Below are positions 1-12,864 of a stretch of 64,000 nucleotides of DNA, piece by piece; position 1 is the first letter of the stretch; every line of letters starts with the position of its first letter. Location of the stretch: positions 372,756,386-372,820,385 of the forward strand of contig NC_073303.1 of NCBI RefSeq assembly GCF_027595985.1, in the 5' to 3' direction. The notes under the pieces were generated by a model. The model saw only the letters and a list, made by a program, of their open reading frames with translations. It was not told the origin of the DNA and did not search any database. The stretch is from Sorex araneus. Lineage: Eukaryota; Chordata; Mammalia; Eulipotyphla; Soricidae. Both the position numbers and the translations under genes were made by a program.

Positions 1-269
1 GTGATATTTGGTATTTTCTGAAAAGTTGTTTGCCTTGTTTTTTGTGAGTTTTGTTTTAACTTTCATGGAAGGGTGATAATATGGTTGAAGAGACAAAGGT
101 ATATATTCTAGAGTAAGTGTAATTTTCAAATATTCACAAAGGCACAATTTTTAGCTTCCTTCATCATGAGCTAAAAAATTGCAGATATGTTCCAGGGCTT
201 GCAGAAATTCAAACTTTGTGTTATTGTGGAAGGCGAATATCAGCTGTGCTTTGTTATTATAAGAATGAG

Positions 270-412
270 AGGTTGGGAAGGTCATAAAGCAGGTAGGAGA
301 CTTGCCTTGCACAATCCCTGACTCTGATATGGTCCCCTTGGTGCTGCCAAGAATAATTCCCAGTGCAGAGCCACGAGTAACCCTTGAGCATCACTGGGAG
401 TGGTTCGAAAAC
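270..412 (+). repeat. Old divergent SINE (type A)
   Basis: Head 'aggagacttgccttgcac', body 'atatggtccccttgg...cccagtgcagagcca' and an AAAC-rich tail match type A with many differences. The stretch before it (1-269) shows nothing recognisable. Confidence 0.6.
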
Positions 413-591
413 AAACAAACAAACAAGACTGAAATTTTCTCACCCAATTTTGAGAAGTATTTAAAAAAATTTTTTCAAGAAATTTTTTTGTTTAAAAGAT
501 TTTCAGAAAAGTTTAACAAAAAAAATAAGAAAACAGAATGAGCTTAATTTAGAGAAAGATTTATTTTAAAAAGCTTAAAACCATATAAGGG

Positions 592-776
592 TTGGGGCTG
601 GAGTGATAGCACAGCGGGTAGGGCGTTTGCCTTGCACACAGCCCACCCAGGTTGGGTTCCCAGCATCCCATATGGTCCCCTGAGCATGGCCAGAAGTAAT
701 TCCTGAGTGCAGAGCCAGGAGTAATCCCTGTGCATTGCCGGGTGTGACCCCAAAACCAAAAACCAAAAAAAAAAAC
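592..776 (+). repeat. tRNA-derived SINE type A, full length
   Basis: It has head ggggctggagtgatagcaca, box A TAGCACAGCGG, body 'catcccatatggtcccctga', 'gtgcattgccgggtgtgacc' and an A-rich tail (accaaaaacc). It represents the young shrew SINE consensus with few changes; box B is decayed (ggttgggttcc). Confidence 0.9.
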
Positions 777-785
777 AATCAACCA

Positions 786-965
786 TGGAAGGTCTAGAGA
801 GATAATATAGTGGTTAAAACACTTGCCTTCCAGGTGGCCATCCCAAGTTTGATCCCTGGCACAGAAAAGATCCCCTAAGCTCAGCCAGAGGTGATCCCTG
901 AACAAACAGGGATAAGTGCTGACCACAGCTGGGTGTGGGCTCCAAACACAACCAACCAACAAAAC
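786..965 (+). repeat. Divergent older tRNA-derived SINE
   Basis: Elements ggtctagagagataatatag, 'cacttgccttccaggtggcc', 'tgatccctggcac' and 'cagctgggtgtgggctccaa' show an older subfamily placed in tandem directly behind the type A copy at 592-776. Confidence 0.7.
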
Positions 966-2280
966 AAACAAAAAGAAAACAAATTTTTAAAAAAAGCATA
1001 TTGAAGAGAATGGAGAATGAAAGTATAAAGTAATAGAAAATGTGCTAGATTATTTTATGCTTTGTGTTGTCAAAGTGAAAGATATCAAGGAGTCTAGAGG
1101 ATGGTGATTTGGCCTTTTATACAGATCTTAGAAGCTGGAAGTACACTTACAGGGGGCAGTCCAAATCAAGTCTGATCCATATGCACGAGACTTCATTTAT
1201 GCCATTTTATCAACGTCGTTGTGAAAGAAGCCCTTGTGGCTGATAAGTTGAACCAAAAATACCAAGAAAATTGCTTTATAATTTATACTAGATATCCTTT
1301 GTTGCTCAATCTTGTTATTATATCTGAAAGAAATTCCAACCCAGAGATCAAACATGTACAAAAACATTTAGTGAGGAAAAATATTAGAACAAAAGGGATG
1401 TCACCAAAGAATTCTTATATATGAAAATGATATATAAGTAGAGCTAATCTCAGGATTAATTCAGTTTTTTGTTTGTTTTTGCTTTTTGGGTCACACCCAG
1501 CGACTCATGTCAACCACATTCAAGGCAAACAATGTACCCACTGTGCTATCACTCCAGCCTCATTAATTAAGTTTTCAAACACAAAAAACAATATGGTATG
1601 AAGAAACTTTTTTCCAATAAAAAATACTGTACTTTGAAAAGATGTGCTAATTAGAAAAATTAAAAGTTGCAATTTGAAGAAAATATATTTACTTAAATGC
1701 TGTTTTAGTAGCCATTTTATAGCCCTAAGCATGAATAAATATTGGTAATGTACGTCCCAGGTATTAGATTCTATTCACCATCTAGCAATATGTGGTTCAT
1801 TGTCAGTATTGGCTTTGAAGTATCATAAATAAGCACAAAAGTATTTACTCTTGGGAAGAAACATATGCTAATTTTTTGCTTTTTATTTCAAAGAGAGAGG
1901 TTTGGATTTAAAATAAGGGATGATAGAATAAAGGGAAACAGAAAAAATTAGAGATATATGGCCAAATCGAAAGTATATTCAATGCTAATATTATATAATC
2001 AAATGAGATGAACATTTTGAGAACTATAAAACCTAATACCTAGATGTTCTTAATAACAACTGTAATTATGAAAGCAAGCAATCATGAAGCAAAAACTTAC
2101 AGAAGATAACACAGTGAGCCTGAATTCAAAGTTTAGAATTCCAAACCTGTTCCTTAAATATTGAGGCAGCTGTATTTAAAAAAAAAAAATCATTAACGTA
2201 TCAAAATTCAAATGTTCTTTCATCAACAAATAATGGAAAGACAATATGACTCTGGATAGTGGATTGAACAAAAAGCATGT
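966..2280. other. Intergenic, no gene recognised
   Basis: AT-rich sequence apart from the SINE fragment at 1466-1560. No conserved coding pattern or further repeat was recognised by eye. Confidence 0.5.
1466..1560 (-). repeat. Type A SINE with internal deletion
   Basis: The tail end 'tttttgggtcacacccagcg' joins directly to the head end 'cactgtgctatcactccagc'; the middle of the body is missing. Confidence 0.75.
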
Positions 2281-2436
2281 TTGTTTTTGTTTTGTTTTGT
2301 TTTAGGGCTATATCTGGCTGTGCTCGGGGCTTACTCTTGGCTCTTCACTCAGGGATTACTCCTGGCGGGCTTGTGGGACCGTCTGAGGTACCAGGGATCA
2401 AACACTTGTGTGCAGCAAATGCTCTGCATCAGCCCA
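2281..2436 (-). repeat. Divergent type A SINE
   Basis: Reverse-strand copy: (TTTTG)n tail, 'gggctatatctggctgtgct', 'cagggattactcctggcggg', 'gtaccagggatcaaacac'. Short open frames here only translate the SINE. Confidence 0.75.
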
Positions 2437-3717
2437 GAACAAACAGCACATTTTGTTATTTGCTGTGGAATGAATGTTTGTGATTCCTCAAAACTGTATC
2501 AGAAATTAAAGTATCACTAACACCAAATCTACTGAAATCTTGACCTTCACAGATTCCAGAACTACAGCTAAATAAATTCCTGTCAGGTAGAGAGGCCTCA
2601 GAGTCTATAGCATTTGGTTATACTATCAAACATTAAGACATCATCAATCATCTAATATTTTAATGAAATATTTGATTTTTAATAGTTCCAAGCTTTTGAT
2701 CACAGTTTGTTTCTTGAGTTATTTAACTCAGCTTTAATTTTTTTCAGCTGTTTGTAGTTTTCAGGGTATAAACTTTTACCAATCAGAATTTTTTCTAATT
2801 GCATCATTTTTTTTATGAGAGTATGTCTCATTTTGCTTCACTCTGTTTACTCCTTTCCTTATACACAAGAGTTGATTGTTTTGTGCAATAATTCTGTATT
2901 ATATACATTTATCAAAAATTATTAGCTACTGTAGCTGTTTTATTATAAATTCCATGCGGGTTTCAGTTTTGCCAGAATTGTCTCTCACTTTGTCTCTAAT
3001 GTTAAAGCTGCCAAAAAGAGGAACGTTTGAAATTTTGCAGAGAAAAAGACCCTGGAGGGATAAAAATATATAGAATTAAGTGATAAGTTCCATGTTTAAA
3101 GAAATCCAGAATATTAACAGAAATGACTCCATTTCCCTTAAATTAGTGCCAGAAAACTAAATGGGGCAATTGCCTGAGGAGTGCTACTGAAAATTAGAGT
3201 TTTGTTCTGATGTAGTGTTTAAAGGAAACCAGCAGTGGGATCTGACTCAATAAACAATTACGTCGAAATGATCTCTGACTGCATTCATCTTTAATCAGAA
3301 TGTGGACACCACCAACTTCCTTTTCATAGAGGTAAGGGATTATACATAGAGGTGAGACTATACATCTATGACTCAGGTAGAGTTTTGTACACCTTAGAGA
3401 AAAGGTAACTGTAACTCATCTACATAATAAGGAATTGACTATGTAATAAGTAGCTTCTCTGCAAGGGGAGAGGGAGCTGTTTAATTTGAAGAGGAGAAAG
3501 CAAAATAAAGAAAAGTGGACTTTGAGAGCCAATCTAAGCTTCTGTGAACTGAAACCTTCACCTGCAAGTAGTGTCCCATTCTAACTACCTGATGTCTTTC
3601 AGCAAATCTTCAGGTACCATGTTTTATAAACACCCATCGTCACAGATTTAGTATAATGTTACTAGGCACATTGCTACCCTATCAAAACCCTACACACCAG
3701 TTTCACAGGTCAAATAC
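2437..3717. other. Intergenic, nothing recognised
   Basis: AT-rich unique-looking sequence. No open frame here resembles a known protein, and no retroposon signature was seen up to the target-site duplication of element D at 3718. Confidence 0.5.
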
Positions 3718-3730
3718 AGAAATGGTCTTC

Positions 3731-4288
3731 CGATACCAGCGCAAGCCCTTCGGTTCCAGAAACTGCTTGCAGAAACTCTACTAGTCTATCAACTAAGCCA
3801 GAGCCCCACGCCTGCCAATGACGGGAAATAACCATCCTTTTCGGTTTTTTTTTCCCTTGTCAGGCAGCGTGGCGATTACCAAACAGGCGTGAACTCGGTG
3901 GCGCGGGGCAAGGGGGAAAAAGAAAAGTTATGTAACAAACAGCGGGACTTAATATCTCTATATTCTTAGCAGTGGAGAACTATCAAATGCCTCCTTGGCA
4001 ATAGGACTGCTTTCCTTTTTTGGGGGAAACCCCAACAACGGTAGTGAGTTGTGTGTTGAAACATGGAATGTAATCAAGATAAGGCATAAACGAAGTGGAA
4101 CTTATCATGTACAAGGGTGGGGACTGGGGAGGTGGGAGGGGGTGGCAGGTATACTGGGGGGGTTGGTGATGGGAGATGGGCACTGGTGAAGGGAAGGGTG
4201 TTTGAGAATTGTATAACCGACATAATCCTGAGAACTATGTAACCCTCCACATGGTGATTCAATAAAATTATTAAAAAAAAAAAAAAAA
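3731..4288 (+). mobile_element. Element D, 5'-truncated copy with L1-like 3' end
   Basis: About 558 bp flanked by a 13-bp target-site duplication agaaatggtcttc (3718-3730 and 4289-4301). It ends in AATAAA-like 'ttcaataaaattattaaaaa' and a poly(A) tail. Its last about 200 bp resemble the 3' UTR of the L1 at 58069-61102 in order and content ('atgggcactggtgaaggg', 'tggtgattcaataaaa'). The whole copy is homologous to the minus-strand copy at 47272-47830, whose extra 5' sequence it lacks. The short GC-rich open frames on both strands have no meaning as genes. Confidence 0.85.
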
Positions 4289-4301
4289 AGAAATGGTCTT
4301 C

Positions 4302-5636
4302 ACAGTTACACAACAGAGGAGCAGAATGGCATTGTTTTTGAAATTACATGTAGCACAATTAAAAACTTTTTCAAAGTTTGCCACATCTTGGCAAATAACT
4401 TTGAGGAAAAGGACCGTTACTGCAAGTTGGCAGTAGCTGGACTATAAATAATTTACTAGTTTTTGTTGCAAATACTGATTGAACCTACCTCAATTGATCA
4501 CATTTGGGAGAAGGAAATTTGGAAAAAACTTACACAATCTTTTCAAAATAGAATTAAATTTTATAAAAAGTAGATAGTAAATTCATTTTATGTTTTTTTC
4601 TTCTTTGTGTTACATCGTTGTTCTATAAAAAACAACTTTTAGCAGTTTCATGACATAGAATCAATGGAAGTGAAAGAAACTATTTTTGGATTCCCTTAAT
4701 TATTTGCACCCTATCCTCCACTCCACCTTCCTTTTAATCATGGTCTTACCAGAAATGAGAGTCTTATTAGCTCTCGTGTGGGTTTACATATTTCAGCATC
4801 ATAGATGATTAAAATCGAGTGTTCTTTCAGTTCTGAGCTTCTGTTGTACTTAGAGAAAGTTAATTTAATGCAACTGCATCAGTGAAATAAACTCATTGTC
4901 TGTACATTTGAGATATATAACCCCTTATGCCCATAGCACACAGATAAAGTGACATAGGTAAATTTTCACAGAATTCATTTTAAAGATATCATCAAGTAAC
5001 CAATAAAACACCATTTTTATTGGAAACGAAGTTGTCTCACATACATCAAATCAAGAAACAATGGAACGTTTCCAACTGGCTTCCTCCTCCTCGTGAGAAC
5101 TCCCAGCACAAAGAAGCTCAGAGACTCCCTGTAGCCAACGGTCGAGCTAAGTTCTCATGCAGACCATGAGCCTCTCGTGTGCCCTAGGAAGTACTTTTAA
5201 TTTCCACAATGCTATTATGCTTCTTATTAAAATTAAGAAATATGTTGATTGACTCTGTGCTTTGTGGAATGCATTTCATATAGTAAAAAGTGCTAATCTC
5301 ATGCATAAAAGATTTGAAAGTGAGGGATTTATAGCTCAACTCTGTCTTAACTGAGACCCTTTTCCATTTCGCCGTATAAACATGTGCATTCACCAATACA
5401 AATCATTGAATATCTTTAATCTATTAAGATACAAAGAATAGTTTAAGCCTTTACAAAGAAACTGAAGAAATCTTCATTAACTTTTATGTTACAGCTGAGA
5501 TGAACTTCTAACTTGAGTTGAAATGTCATTTTAACTATGAACCATCAACATTGCTGGTATATGTTATGCATACCACTTCAGTAAATGACGACAGTTGTGT
5601 ATAATCTCACAAGAAACCAGAGCATGGGGTTTCTTG
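4302..5636. other. Intergenic, nothing recognised
   Basis: AT-rich sequence without recognisable repeats or coding pattern. Confidence 0.5.
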
Positions 5637-5651
5637 AAAGTTTGCAAAATC

Positions 5652-5838
5652 TGGGGCGGGAGTGATGACACAATGGGTAAGGTGCTTTCCTTGCATGCTG
5701 TCAACCCGGGATTGATCCCCTACATCCCATATGGTCCACTGGACATTTCTTGGAGTAATTCCTGAGTGTTGAGCAGAAGTAACCCCTGTGTATCACTGGG
5801 TGTGTCAACCCCACCAAAAAAATAAAAATAATAATAAT
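5652..5838 (+). repeat. SINE type A with imperfect target-site duplication
   Basis: Head 'ggggcgggagtgatgacaca', body 'catcccatatggtccactgg' and an (AAT)n tail. Flanks aaagtttgcaaaatc and aaagtttgaaaaatc (about 5637 and 5839) form a 14/15 target-site duplication. Confidence 0.85.
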
Positions 5839-5853
5839 AAAGTTTGAAAAATC

Positions 5854-6510
5854 AGATCCCTTTCAAAAACATTTAAGGATATGTAATATCCTTGCAATAC
5901 CTATTAAGAAATCTATAAATATCAGTGAAAAAACTTTATGTACATTTTCAATGCAAAACAATTAATGTGAATATTAGACTAAATGGAATACACTAGTGAC
6001 AGAGTATATTTGTAGATTTCTTCATTTTTAACATTTTTTATTAAAGGAATTATTATTATTTTTTTAAATAAAAGCTTCTCCAGTTCTGTGCCAAGGCCTG
6101 GCCCACTCCCAGAGATCTTTGGCCCAGCCGGGTGGTGTGATGGTCGTTGGTGGCCTGGAAGGAGAAAAGTACTGAGTCAGCAGGGTCACTCCCAGTGGGT
6201 GCTCGGGGGGTGGGGGGAGCAGGTGGTGCAAGGGATCAAATAATTCAGGTCACATCACAGAGCCATGTGCTCCATTTTCTGGAGTGACATCCCTAGCCTC
6301 ATAGCTTTCTTCAATAATCCCGCATCTGATTATACTGCTTTGAAATATACATACAACATTATCCCCGATAAAGTCCTTGAGGTAAGATATTTAAACCATC
6401 CAAAAGGAGCCTACAGTGACTATACAAAAACCTATTGTCTGGCTGCACAGCATGGCCTCCTCTACCTTCTTTTGAGAAACACTGGTCTAGAATTAGAGTA
6501 AACTGAGTAT
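5854..6510. other. Intergenic; possible very old SINE remnant
   Basis: The stretch 6080-6290 is moderately GC-rich ('gtgggtgctcggggggtggg', 'caagggatcaaataattcag') and may be a decayed minus-strand SINE A. The remainder is unrecognised. Confidence 0.35.
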
Positions 6511-6733
6511 ACTCTGTCACTCTCACTGTCATCCGTTGTTCATTGATTTGTTCGAGTGGGCGCCAGTAACATCTCTCATTGTGAGAACTATTGTTACTGT
6601 TTTTTGGCATAACCAATACACCACGGGTAGCTTGCCAGGCTCTGCCCTGTGGGCTCAATACTCTCAGTAGCTTGCTGAGCTCTCCAAGAGGGGCGGAGAA
6701 ATCGAACATGGGTCAGCCACGTGAAAGGCGAAT
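6511..6733 (-). repeat. SINE type B
   Basis: The plus strand reads 'ttcattgatttgttcgagtg', 'cgccagtaacatctctcatt', 'gggtagcttgccaggctctg' and 'gagctctccaagaggggcgg', ending with the tRNA-like head 'atcgaacatgggtcagccac'. This is the type B arrangement of shared head plus alternative 3' module. Confidence 0.88.
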
Positions 6734-7082
6734 GACCAATAAATAAAAAAAAAATAAAAATCTGTTGACTTAAGACCTTCCACTGGTTGTTGCAAAAGCT
6801 TCTCCCACTGTATGGAAAATAATCTGCTCCTTTAAAAATTATGCAGATATAGTAGCATCTAGAGTGGTTGGGGACCACATAAGTGGCCATCACCCTTTAG
6901 TCAAGTTAATGTCTAAACTGGACTACCACAAAAAGGAATAGGGGAAAAAAATGTGATATGGGGTTAAGTATGTCATTGTTCTTCCAAATCTATAGGTTTT
7001 AGTCAGTATGCATTGAATGTAATAGAGATATGGAGTAGGGAAATACTCTAATTGCCACCCCAAAAGGTAAGTCATTGGGGGT

Positions 7083-7200
7083 GGGGTGTGTGGACTGTTT
7101 GAGAAGCACAACCCGGCAGTGTTCAGTCCTTACTCATGAATCTCGGCTCTCTGCTGCGCAGACTCCTAGGGGACCATAGGAGGCGTTCTAGGATTTGAAG
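7083..7200 (-). repeat. Highly divergent SINE A fragment
   Basis: The order 'cggcagtgttcagtccttac', 'cctaggggaccataggaggc', 'taggatttgaagcagcatcg' follows the reverse-strand type A body. Confidence 0.45.
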
Positions 7201-7312
7201 CAGCATCGTGGGTTGAAAAAGAGCCCAGATATCTATATTATACCTCTGGCTGGGACGTTAGCATTTCAATAGATAGAACTGACAATATCCAATGTTTAAA
7301 ACATGAAAACAT

Positions 7313-7500
7313 TCCTGGGATTGAGCCATAGAATAGCAGAAAGCCATTTGCCTTTCACTTGGCCAATCTGGGTTTGACTTGGGTTTGATCCCCAGCTGCA
7401 TATAAGGTCTCCTGACCTTGGCCAGCTGTAATCCCTGAGCACAGTGCCAGGAGTAATCCCAGAGGACATTCAGTTGTGGCACCCCAAACACATACACATA
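7313..7500 (+). repeat. Divergent type A SINE
   Basis: Shows 'gccatttgcctttcacttgg', 'ttgatccccagctgcatata', 'ccctgagcacagtgccagga' and 'caccccaaacacatacac'. Confidence 0.65.
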
Positions 7501-8660
7501 CACAAACAAAGTGAAAGAATTCTCGCTATTCATTGTTTATATATGCTAATATTTTTTGAGACTGGTACATTTATCTCTCAGATAAATCCCCTGAAATGTG
7601 TTTTGGGAAACAAAAGAATTAGTGCACTTTTCCTATTTTTAATTTAAGAAAGGATTATTTCTTTATTCATTTCTAAGAAGCAGAAAGGTTATAGGTATAA
7701 TAAGTGATTTTAAAGTGTTCTTTCTGGGTAGTAAAAACTAAAAACAGGAACATTTTTAGTTTTATATTTTTTATGTTGAAGTGAAATACTGTCAAGATGA
7801 GTAAAATCAGTAAGCTATTTTTCAATTACGCAGTTGAACTTATTTTTATATCCTTAGTTAACTCGGAATGTATATTACACATACTCCTTGACACCAAATT
7901 ATTTCTGACCCTGGGAATTCAGCTGATTGGAAGGAAACACTTAACCTGTCATATAAAAAGCCAAGAACAACACTCTCTAAAAGAAATTTTATATGAAAAA
8001 CAAATTCAGTTACACTTGGCATGCCTAAGGTAATTTTTGAGACCACAGCTTAGATTGAATTGTTGTCTGCTGACAGTTGCTTTTGTAGGGTAAGAGACTC
8101 TAGTAAAATCTGAATTTAAGAGAAATAAATTCAAGGAAAAAAGAGAATTAGCATTCATTGAGAGAGGTTGTTCCAGCACTATTCAACAGAACTATAGCAT
8201 AGCTAAGTCAGGCAAACTTAATTTTCTAGTAGCTATATTTTTAAAGCAAAAAATAATAAAACCATTTTGTTCATTTTAATACAATGTTTTCACTTAGTGT
8301 AACAATCCTCTATCTCATTTCAGCAAGCAATCAATACTATTGATATGTATTCTGTGTATTCACATTAAGTTTTTGAAATCCTGCATTTTATGCTTATGAA
8401 GTAACATCTTATCCACACTACTTTCATTTCCTATGATCAATAGTCACATCTATCTTGTAGCAATCACGTAGCAAAAAGTAAATATTTAATAAGTTCTTAT
8501 TACTGGCAGTATTTGAAGGAATTTGATTTTATCTGAAATGCAAAAAAAAAGTGTGAAATAATTTAGTGACTTGATGCAATATGCTTTTATAAACAGTGAC
8601 TTTGCCAGCTAAGTGGATTGTGGAGCGAAGAATTCTGTTAGAAATATTTATGTATTCACT
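7501..8660. other. Intergenic, nothing recognised
   Basis: AT-rich; no retroposon or coding signature noticed. Confidence 0.5.
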
Positions 8661-8823
8661 TATTGTTTTAGGGCTATGTCTGGCAGTGCTAACTCATGTC
8701 TGTGTGCTCAGGGGCTGCTCCTGACAGTGCTCAGGGAACCATATGTGTTGCTGAGATCAAAACCCAACTCAAGTGCCTACAAGGGAAGTTCCAGAATGCC
8801 TGTACATCTCTCCTGCCCCCTCT
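8661..8823 (-). repeat. Divergent type A SINE
   Basis: Reads 'gggctatgtctggcagtgct', 'ggggctgctcctgacagtgc', 'cagggaaccatatgtgttgc', 'gagatcaaaacccaactcaa' in reverse-strand order. Confidence 0.7.
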
Positions 8824-11669
8824 AATGGAAGTCTTTAGAAACCAGTTAGGAATTATTATAAAAATCGAGGGGAGAAAGAATAATTATTTTTATAGGACAA
8901 TAATAATAAATGAGTAGACAAGTGAATAACCAATCAGCTCAACAAAGCTTGACTATAGAAAAGATGCAAATGAATACAAAATGGAGAGGATGGAATCATA
9001 CAGCTATCCCTTGCATCTCGATTCTGTTCTTCCTGCATAGGGCATCTTAACACAAGCTTCTGTCAGGGATTTGACCAATGGGAAATGTTGAATGGCAGGA
9101 GAGTGAAACTAATTTGGAAGGCTGGAGAGAAGGAGAAACCATTATTTCTTTTCCAATGGCCCCGGGCATGAGCCCAGGCCTTGGCAGACAGAAAATTATG
9201 CAGTTCTCTGGTTCCCCTGAAAATTTCTCTGTTGTGATGTGCAGTTGCTACTCTTGTAGATACGCAAGCCAACTTTGGACAAGCTACTGAACTTTCTAAA
9301 ATCTTGGGGCTTAAATTGAGAGCTAGAAAGGCTCTCTCCAGACCCCGCCTTCTCCAGTGTTCTACAGGAATCCTAAGGATAGCATTGCCTGTCTTCGGTT
9401 CCTCTCTGCATAAAACAATGGTTTCAATTAGTATGGTTAGTCTGGTCTGACTGAGCGCCGTGTCAGAAATGGCCTGCATTTATTCCCTCTACACCACATT
9501 GCATTATTTCTGTTTTAACTACTCATAAGAACTTGTCATGCATGTTTTCGAAAGTGAAAGAAATAAAAATAAAAAAGGCAATCATTCCAGTTGGAAAGGG
9601 TTGACCCCAAGGTTTCTGAGGGAATATTATTCTATAGCCTCGCCAGCTTCTCCCCCGCCCCTAAATTTCTTGTCCAGGGCTATAGACATTCAAGATCATT
9701 AGTATGTTCCTGCTACTTAGATAACTTGCCTGACTATTTTTAGGAGAAGAAACTACATGGGAAAGTTTCTCCTAGACTTTTGTAAATCAAATCTTCCAAC
9801 AATTTCCAGGCATTTAATTTCTCCAATTTTATTTTGACTAATACATACTAAATAATTTTTAGAAATCACATTTCCATTTTATTTGAAAGCAAATTTCAAA
9901 AAAATTGAAAATCTCATTTCACAGAGTAAGGCATAACTTACTGAGTCCTGTAAGTTACATATGTCTAGAATGTATGGGATTTAGGACTTAGAGTCGTCAT
10001 TAAATTATTTCAATATTAGCAACCACCAAGAACTTGACAATAGTTTTTATGCTGTTCTTCTGGATACCAGTGAGTAATATGGATTCTGTAATTAGTAATT
10101 TAGAAGATGTATCTGCATGCTAACGAGAGACCTCTCTTGAACTAGCTGCCCTCTTAAAGTATGTTGATAGTGACCTTTGATAGAAAATCACTATTGCATT
10201 TTTAACTCTACAAAACAGGTGACTAAGACTTTGGTTTTAAAGTAAGAGTCTTACTGCATCTTATCATCAGATGCAATATCACTACGAAGTCGAAAGAATA
10301 GACTGCAGACCATCAAAAATTCTCTTTATCTTGGGCTAAGGCCAGCCTCCAAATTGAGACTATCTTTTCATATCCAAATCCAGTGTGTAAGATGTCGCAG
10401 AAGATCTTCCACATGCTCGGTACTTCTTCCCAAATTTGATAGAGACTAGAAAAATAATGTTGATGTAAATTTAAGCAATATAAATGCATGATAGCCTCTA
10501 GGCTGCAGCAGTTCATTTAATACATATTAACTAGAAATTGGAGGTATCTATGACACAAAAGAGCAATCATCTCTCTCGGCCCTGAGTTAAACTTTCCTCT
10601 TTTGGATAAGTGAATTTTTTTTTCCTAAGGCTAATTTATACCTATCTTAAGAGCCTAATTAATGATTTCGTTGATGACCTATTAAGCATTTAGTTCTGAA
10701 CTATGCCCTGTGATTATTAAAGGGATAATTTGGAGGCATGATAAATTAATATCAAATCAGAAAGGAGTAACAGATATGAATTTTTAAAAATCTAAGCTAA
10801 CTACTGATAAAAAGGTCAGTAACCACTTTATCTTCCTACATCCTATAAAGTGTCACAATGGGACTTGGCAAATGAAGAGACTTGTATTTAATCCCCTTTC
10901 TAAATGTACTTCTCTATGCATTTACAAGTGTCTCTGAAACGTGAATGTGGAAGGAGCTCCTGCATAAAGCACTATTTTAGAACGTGCTCTGCTGCTATTC
11001 ATTTAAAATCAAGAAGGTCGATTCACACTGGACAATGTTTCAACTGCAATTGCCCATAAATATACCATATTTCCATCCTGACAAATTCATGCTTTTGAAA
11101 AGTTTCCATAATTCTTTAGTAAATCATTAAACGCACTTCACTGTTAAATTATATAACAAGAAAAAGAGAGGATCTAAAGGTTTTGTTTTAAAGAAATGAC
11201 CAGGGATGGCCACTATTTAAAGGGGATCTGTATCTTATATGAAGTACTATATATGATAATCACTCTACCAAATGTGTCCATTCAAAGGAATGGCTGCTTG
11301 GGGAGAAATTATGAATGAAATGTGGAGTTCTATGTTGAAATTCGAGGTTATTTCAAAGTCATACCATCTTCTTTGAAGAAAATCAAGTTAAAGCAGATAC
11401 AAGAGACAAAGCCTGCTCTTCAGACCATCTTTAAGGGGGTAGCTACACCAGAGAACCAGGGTGGAAACTAAATAATTGGTGAGCGATGAACCAGTGGATT
11501 GAGTATGGCTTTAAGCCACTGGAATATGCTCAATTAGTAGCTCTGTGAATGTTTACCTGCCTATAGAATACAGATATGCCTAGTGTTTTAAATAATAATA
11601 AACCTCAGGTTTTGACTATCTTCTACTTCACGGTATGCTCTCATTTCCTTTTAATTTTCTTCTGGATTT
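8824..11669. other. Intergenic, mostly unrecognised; possible MIR fragment
   Basis: The stretch 9060-9480 is less AT-rich, and 9270-9310 ('tttggacaagctactgaact') resembles the core of the ancient mammalian MIR SINE. A 138-codon open frame on the minus strand there has no recognisable domain. The rest (9480-11669) is plain AT-rich sequence. Confidence 0.35.
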
Positions 11670-11821
11670 TGAGCCCTCGCTTTGCTCCGAGCTTCTTCCT
11701 GGCTGTCCACTCGGGAGTCAGCAGTCCTGCCTGGGAAGGGAAGTGTGCTGGGATGGAACCTGGGTCAGCTGCATGCAAGACAAGTGCTTCATTTGCTGAA
11801 CTGTCTCTTTGCTCCTTCAGA
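11670..11821 (-). repeat. Divergent type A SINE
   Basis: Reads 'tgctccgagcttcttcctgg', 'ggaacctgggtcagctgcat', 'gcaagacaagtgcttcattt' and 'ctgaactgtctctttgctcc' in reverse-strand order. Confidence 0.65.
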
Positions 11822-12683
11822 TACATGTTTTTCTAAATTTACCCTTAAAAATAAGCCAAGCGTATAAAGCAGATGTGCTTAAAGATTTCCCACAAAGCAT
11901 TGATATAAGATCAGGATATTATGACACTAATTTGTTTTCTGATTGCAATGTCCCTTCGCAGATAAATATTATTATATTTGCTTTTGCACATGAATGCACT
12001 GAAGTAGGAAATTTCAATTAGCTACGTATATCTGACAGAATCCATACAAAATCTCATTCTCCAAGCGTAATCCTGGCAAGTCTGACAACACATTATTTAA
12101 CTAATGGGACACTAAAAAGAAACCGTTATTTAAGACATTCAAGTACTCCAATACAGGAGCCTGTGTATGTATTTCCAAATATCCTCAAACAATGACTGGA
12201 AAACCACAGTCTGTGGACCAGCTGCCTCATTTTATGAATAATGTTTCATTACAACAGAATCACTAACTTATGCACTTCCTATGACTGTTGTAGTCCATAA
12301 AATCAAACATTTAAATGAGGGAACAAAAATCCTGCATAAGTCTACAGTATTCCCAAGGGGACCCTTAAGGGGAAATGTGGGAACCAGGGCCTGAAATTCA
12401 CCAGGGTCACAAACAATTTCTAAGGCCAATGCGACAATGGTAAGAAGATGCCAGCCACAGGCCCTGACACCCCAGAGACCTGTCGGCAACCTGAGAAAAA
12501 AATGCCACCCCCCAATCAGGCACCCTGAATTTTAAGACATGCACCAGAGAGGTGAGGCCTTCCCGGCCAATGTCTACTTTTAAACACCAATGGGGTGTGT
12601 GCCTACAAAATGTGCCTGAGCCCTGGGGCTCAGGAATCCAGACATCCATTTCTGGGTCACATCCTAGGGGTCTTTTTGCCTCT
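11822..12683. other. Intergenic, nothing recognised
   Basis: 12350-12660 is moderately GC-rich with short overlapping open frames on both strands, none with a recognisable domain. Confidence 0.4.
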
Positions 12684-12864
12684 TGGTTTTGGGGGTCACA
12701 GCTGGCATGCTCAGGGCTTACTCTGGCTCTGTATTCAGCAATAATTCCTGGCAGTGCTCAAGAGAATATTCAGTGCAGTGCTCAGAGGGTGCTAAGAATG
12801 GAGCTAGGGATAGCTGCTTACGAGGCCAACACCACAGCACCCCCCTCTTCTATTCCTCTGGCCT
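12684..12864 (-). repeat. Divergent type A SINE
   Basis: Shows 'gggggtcacagctggcatgc', 'aataattcctggcagtgctc', 'agctagggatagctgcttac' and the head remnant 'tattcctctggcc'. Confidence 0.7.

Noticed and set aside
592-776. Possible tRNA gene, because of box A and box B sequences here and in many other places
   Set aside because: The tRNA-like part is always continuous with the SINE body and tail and cannot complete a cloverleaf with an acceptor stem; these are SINE promoters.
9063-9479. 138-codon minus-strand open frame
   Set aside because: No recognisable domain, and it overlaps a probable MIR fragment; length is compatible with chance in less AT-rich sequence.
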